DNA from: Sphingomonadaceae bacterium
GTDB lineage: Bacteria; Pseudomonadota; Alphaproteobacteria; Sphingomonadales; Sphingomonadaceae
Reading direction: 5' to 3'
DNA: 7,084 nucleotides
Assembly: GCA_947446935.1 (NCBI GenBank)
Contig: CANFIV010000076.1
Coordinates: 1 to 7,084 of the forward strand
Under the pieces are notes generated by a model. The model saw only the letters and a list, made by a program, of their open reading frames with translations. It had not been told where the DNA came from and searched no databases. Below, in pieces: positions 4,676 through 7,084 of this stretch (position 1 is its first letter; each line of letters opens with the position of its first letter). The position numbers and the translations under genes were made by a program.

Positions 4676-4789
4676 GCGCCGGATGAGTAAAACACCCTAT
4701 ATGACGTTTCGTATCCGGGTCGGTTTGCCTTTTCGAATCGTTCCGAAGTTGCAACGTATTGGTGAAAATGCGTTTAATTGGGGTTGGTG

Positions 4790-5881
4790 ATGAGCATTGA
4801 ACTGAGTGTGGACGTTGTTGCTGCTGATCCTATCGCTATTGACCCGGTCGTAATCAGCGAGCTTGTTCTTGTGGATCCGGTCGTTATCGATGCCGGGCCG
4901 ACAGATGGTGGCACCAGCGAAGTACCTCCCGGTGCGGAATCGTTTGGCGGCCCGGTCGTCGATGTTCATTTCGATCACATCGTGGTTGATCCCGTTGTAT
5001 TCATCGAACCGATTCCAACCGACGCGGGCGCAACGGATGCTGCCCCGACAGATGAGACCCCGGCTGACGCTGGTTCAACCGATGCCGGTTCAACCGATGC
5101 CGGTTCGACAGATGGTGGCTCCACCGATCTGCCGCCGGGTGCGGAAACCTTCGGCGGCCCGGACGCTGGCATTCAATACGATCACGTCGTGGTTGATCCC
5201 GTCGTGTTCATCGACTCCCTTCCCGCCGACCCGGGTGCCACGGATGTCTCACCGACTGATGCGGCTCAGACAGATGGCACCCCGACCGATGGCTCCATAG
5301 CAGACGCCGGTTCGACAGATGCCGGTTCGACAGATAGTGGTTCCACCGACCTTCCCCCCGGCGCGGAAACCTTTGGCGGCCCAGACGCTGACATTCAATT
5401 TCATCACGTCGTGGTCGGTCCTGTTTTGATCGACCCCGTCTTTGATAGCGCACCCTCGGATGGCACCACCGCTGACCCGACTGGCACCGATAGCGGCACC
5501 GCTATCGAGGGGGCACCCACCGACAACTCCGGAGACGAGTCTGGCAACGGCAGCACGGACGGAACCACGGGCAGCGACGGCACGGCCGATGGCGGCTTCA
5601 GCTACGAGGACTTCATCGCGATCTACGGCAAGGACCCGGCCATTCTGTACTACGACGGCACGCCTCCGCTGGTCTACACTATGTCTGGCGGCGATCCCAT
5701 CGCGCCTGACGACAGCGCCACCCCGGGCCGCAGCGGCGGACACGATCCGCTGCCCTATGAGCGCACCACGACCGCAGTGCGCGAGACGACTACCTTGCAG
5801 ACGCACGATGCGCCGACCGATCTGACCGGCGTACACATCGCAGGAGCGGGCGTCGGCTACCACGAGCCCCTGATGTACTAA
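4790..5881 (+). CDS. Highly acidic repeat protein of unknown function
   Basis: A 363-residue protein with no family I recognise. The N-terminus repeats DPxxID/VVI motifs (residues 13-34). Three copies of a 30-residue block of the form [VL]PPGAE[ST]FGGP-x6-[FY]-[DH]H-x-VV-x-PV lie at residues 45-74, 114-143 and 188-217. They are separated by linkers rich in Thr, Asp, Ala and Ser that carry AGSTD pentapeptides (94-113 and 173-187). A Ser/Thr/Gly/Asp-rich stretch follows, then a distinct C-terminal part (about 268-363, from GGFSYEDFIAIYGKDPAILY) ending GYHEPLMY. It has only one Lys and three Arg, all near the C-terminus, no Cys or Trp, and no signal peptide or membrane helix. I chose ATG 4790 over TTG 4778; GGGG at 4780-4783 may be the binding site. 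It could be an unconventionally secreted surface or calcium-binding protein, but no RTX nonapeptides are seen. Confidence 0.8.
   Translation: MSIELSVDVVAADPIAIDPVVISELVLVDPVVIDAGPTDGGTSEVPPGAESFGGPVVDVHFDHIVVDPVVFIEPIPTDAGATDAAPTDETPADAGSTDAGSTDAGSTDGGSTDLPPGAETFGGPDAGIQYDHVVVDPVVFIDSLPADPGATDVSPTDAAQTDGTPTDGSIADAGSTDAGSTDSGSTDLPPGAETFGGPDADIQFHHVVVGPVLIDPVFDSAPSDGTTADPTGTDSGTAIEGAPTDNSGDESGNGSTDGTTGSDGTADGGFSYEDFIAIYGKDPAILYYDGTPPLVYTMSGGDPIAPDDSATPGRSGGHDPLPYERTTTAVRETTTLQTHDAPTDLTGVHIAGAGVGYHEPLMY
5069..5128 (+). repeat. 15-base tandem repeat, four units (AGSTD)
   Basis: Four consecutive 15-base units, GCTGGTTCAACCGAT, GCCGGTTCAACCGAT, GCCGGTTCGACAGAT and GGTGGCTCCACCGAT, encode AGSTD three times and GGSTD once. 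The unit length is a multiple of three, so copy-number change by slippage would keep the reading frame. Confidence 0.85.
5306..5350 (+). repeat. 15-base tandem repeat, three units (AGSTD)
   Basis: Three 15-base units (two of GCCGGTTCGACAGAT and one AGTGGTTCCACCGAC) encode AGSTD, AGSTD and SGSTD, directly before the third 90-base block. This is the same repeat family as at 5069-5128 but one unit shorter, so the larger repeats probably duplicated together with their pentapeptide arrays and then changed in copy number. Confidence 0.82.
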
Positions 5882-5904
5882 CGGAGCAAGCCGCAAGAAG
5901 CAGG

Positions 5905-5941
5905 GCCGGGAAGAGGGGGTCGCCGCCCGCCACTTCCCGGC
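5905..5941 (+). terminator. GC-rich hairpin after the acidic protein gene
   Basis: GCCGGGAAG (5905-5913) and CTTCCCGGC (5933-5941) form a perfect 9-base-pair stem around a 19-base G/C-rich loop, starting 23 bases after the stop codon at 5879-5881. The place suits a transcription terminator for the preceding gene, but no T-run follows, so a factor-independent terminator is uncertain. The rest of the gap up to 6013 shows no convincing leuC promoter. Confidence 0.45.
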
Positions 5942-6013
5942 TCGCACCCTTGCTGGCGACGACGATGCCTTTCCTGCTTGATAAGCGGCCAGCGCGCCTT
6001 TACCTCGCGCCCT

Positions 6014-7084
6014 ATGACAAGCACTCAGACCCTCGCGCCCCGCACGCTCTACGAAAAGATCTGGGCCGCCCATGTCGTTGAAAGTCGCGACGATGGCACC
6101 AGCCTGGTCTACATCGACCGCCACCTCGTCCATGAGGTGACGAGCCCGCAGGCGTTCGAGGCACTGCGGCTTGCGGGCCGCAAGGTCCGCCGCCCCGATC
6201 TCACGCTTGCCGTGCCCGATCACAATCTGCCCACCACCGCGCGGCGTGATGGCGCGGGCGCGCGCATCGCCATCCCCGATCTGGAAAGCGCGGCGCAGCT
6301 CGCCGCACTGGAAGCCAACGCGCCCGCTTTCGGTATCCGCTATATCGGCGATGCGGATGCGGAGCAGGGCATTGTTCATGTCGTCGGTCCGGAGCAGGGC
6401 TTCTCGCTTCCCGGCGCTACGATCGTCTGCGGCGACAGCCACACCGCTTGCCACGGGGGGCTCGGCGCGCTGGCGTTCGGCATCGGCACGAGCGAGGTCG
6501 AGCACGTGCTCGCCACACAGACCCTGCTGCTGAAACGCTCCAAGACCATGGAAGTGCGCATCGAAGGCGCGCTTACTCCGGGCGTCACCGCCAAGGATGT
6601 GGTGCTCCACATCACCGGCGTGCTCGGCGCGGCGGGCGGTACCGGCCATGTTATCGAATATACGGGCCAGGCCATCCGCGACCTTTCTATCGAGGGCCGC
6701 CTCACCGTCTCGAACATGGCAATCGAACATGGTGCGCGGGCCGGCCTCATCGCCCCCGATGAAAAGACTTTCGCTTATGTCGAAGGTCGGCCCTATGCGC
6801 CAAAGGGCGCGGACTGGGACAAGGCGCTCGCCTGGTGGCGCAGCCTCGCCACTGATCCGGGCGCGAAGTACGACAAGGTCGTCGTGATCAACGCGGCCGA
6901 TATCGCGCCCAGCGTCACCTGGGGCACCAGTCCGGAAGACGTGCTGCCGATCACCGGCGTTGTCCCCGCGCCAGAGAGCTTCGCCGATCCTTCTAAGCAG
7001 GCCGCCGCGCGCGCCAGCCTTGAATACATGGGCCTCGAACCCGGCCAGCGCATGGACAGCGTCGAAATCCAGAACGTGTTCATC
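6014..7084 (+). CDS. leuC: 3-isopropylmalate dehydratase large subunit LeuC (3' end missing)
   Basis: The first 357 codons, open to the window edge. LeuC with LeuD isomerises 2-isopropylmalate to 3-isopropylmalate in leucine biosynthesis, using a [4Fe-4S] cluster in an aconitase-type fold. Diagnostic stretches are [12 protein letters not shown] (residues 11-22), [20 protein letters not shown], the DHNLPTT segment, [31 protein letters not shown] with [21 protein letters not shown], and [10 protein letters not shown]. The window stops after NVFI, exactly before the GSCTNSR motif with the first cluster-ligand cysteine, so the three ligand cysteines are not visible. E. coli LeuC has 466 residues, so about 110 are missing. 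The ATG at 6014 gives the family N-terminus plus about six extra residues; the ribosome binding site before it is poor. No frameshift is seen. Confidence 0.96.
   Translation, partial: MTSTQTLAPRTLYEKIWAAHVVESRDDGTSLVYIDRHLVHEVTSPQAFEALRLAGRKVRRPDLTLAVPDHNLPTTARRDGAGARIAIPDLESAAQLAALEANAPAFGIRYIGDADAEQGIVHVVGPEQGFSLPGATIVCGDSHTACHGGLGALAFGIGTSEVEHVLATQTLLLKRSKTMEVRIEGALTPGVTAKDVVLHITGVLGAAGGTGHVIEYTGQAIRDLSIEGRLTVSNMAIEHGARAGLIAPDEKTFAYVEGRPYAPKGADWDKALAWWRSLATDPGAKYDKVVVINAADIAPSVTWGTSPEDVLPITGVVPAPESFADPSKQAAARASLEYMGLEPGQRMDSVEIQNVFI

Larger units (their letters stand above)
4922..5440 (+). repeat. Three long direct repeats inside the acidic protein gene
   Basis: Three 90-base copies at 4922-5011, 5129-5218 and 5351-5440 encode the PPGAE-FGGP-VV-P block, with start-to-start steps of 207 and 222 bases. 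Copies 2 and 3 are the most alike at their first half (both give LPPGAETFGGPDA); copy 1 has VVDV in place of DAxI. Differences fall largely at third codon positions, which points to selection on the protein after duplication. Confidence 0.85.

Noticed and set aside
4186..4686. A 166-codon open frame on the plus strand opposite crtZ
   Set aside because: It overlaps crtZ, whose histidine boxes are all present; the plus-strand peptide is an antisense product.
4749..4778. Sigma-70-like promoter TTGCAA-18-TTTAAT before the acidic repeat gene
   Set aside because: The boxes are fair, but transcription would begin about five bases before the ATG at 4790, leaving no room for a ribosome binding site. 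It remains possible only if the message is nearly leaderless.
5069..5350. CRISPR array
   Set aside because: The repeats are adjacent 15-base coding units without unique spacers and lie in frame within a gene.
4790..5881. RTX-type calcium-binding toxin or adhesin
   Set aside because: Despite Gly/Asp richness, no GGxGxDxxx nonapeptide series is present, so the family cannot be claimed.
5964..6080. A 38-codon frame before leuC, considered as a leucine leader peptide for attenuation
   Set aside because: Its leucines are scattered, it overlaps the leuC start out of frame, and no terminator/antiterminator pair is visible.
5249..6730. A 493-codon open frame on the minus strand
   Set aside because: It runs antisense through leuC and the acidic repeat gene, both strongly supported. 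GC-rich coding DNA with third-position bias commonly leaves such shadow frames open.

Overview
The window looks like chromosomal DNA of an alphaproteobacterium, most likely a pigmented sphingomonad (Sphingomonadales, e.g. Novosphingobium or an Erythrobacter relative). This rests on the high GC content with strongly GC-biased third codon positions, a phage-shock (Psp) locus with alphaproteobacterial-type PspA, PspB and PspC, and a CrtZ carotenoid hydroxylase near sufE and leuC. The genus is an inference; no rRNA or other marker is present.

Region 1 (1-3129) is an envelope-stress locus. The start of pspF, the sigma-54 enhancer-binding activator, is read leftwards off the window edge. Facing it is a very good -24/-12 sigma-54 promoter (211-228). 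It drives a rightward run of small genes: an undescribed 53-residue exported or membrane peptide (272-433), pspA, pspB, pspC, and then four consecutive small genes (2038-3129) of 75-94 codons. Each of the four encodes one N-terminal membrane helix followed by a charged coiled-coil helix. All four share a core (R-hydrophobic-x-x-L-E-x-I, mostly followed by x-T-D) that also aligns with the core of PspB, so the locus appears to carry one canonical PspB plus four divergent PspB-like paralogues. This is the most interesting system in the window. Gene overlaps and short gaps indicate one operon. A palindromic intergenic element (3133-3206) separates it from the next genes.

Region 2 (3266-4022) holds sufE, the sulfur acceptor for Fe-S cluster assembly, followed after one base by a small YbaN/DUF454-type inner-membrane protein. 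Convergent to them lies crtZ (4057-4563, minus strand), a beta-carotene hydroxylase with all its histidine boxes. A short palindromic sequence sits between the convergent stops.

Region 3 (4564-5881) contains an upstream region with a GTTCA direct repeat of one helical turn and then a 363-residue protein that I do not recognise. It is extremely acidic, almost free of Lys and Arg, and is built from three copies of a 30-residue block separated by Asp/Thr/Ser/Gly linkers that include 15-bp tandem repeats. It has no visible signal peptide or membrane helix.

Region 4 (5882-7084) has a GC-rich hairpin followed by the first 357 codons of leuC (isopropylmalate isomerase large subunit, leucine biosynthesis), which runs off the right edge. 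Regions 2 to 4 look like ordinary housekeeping neighbours with no obvious functional tie to the Psp operon.
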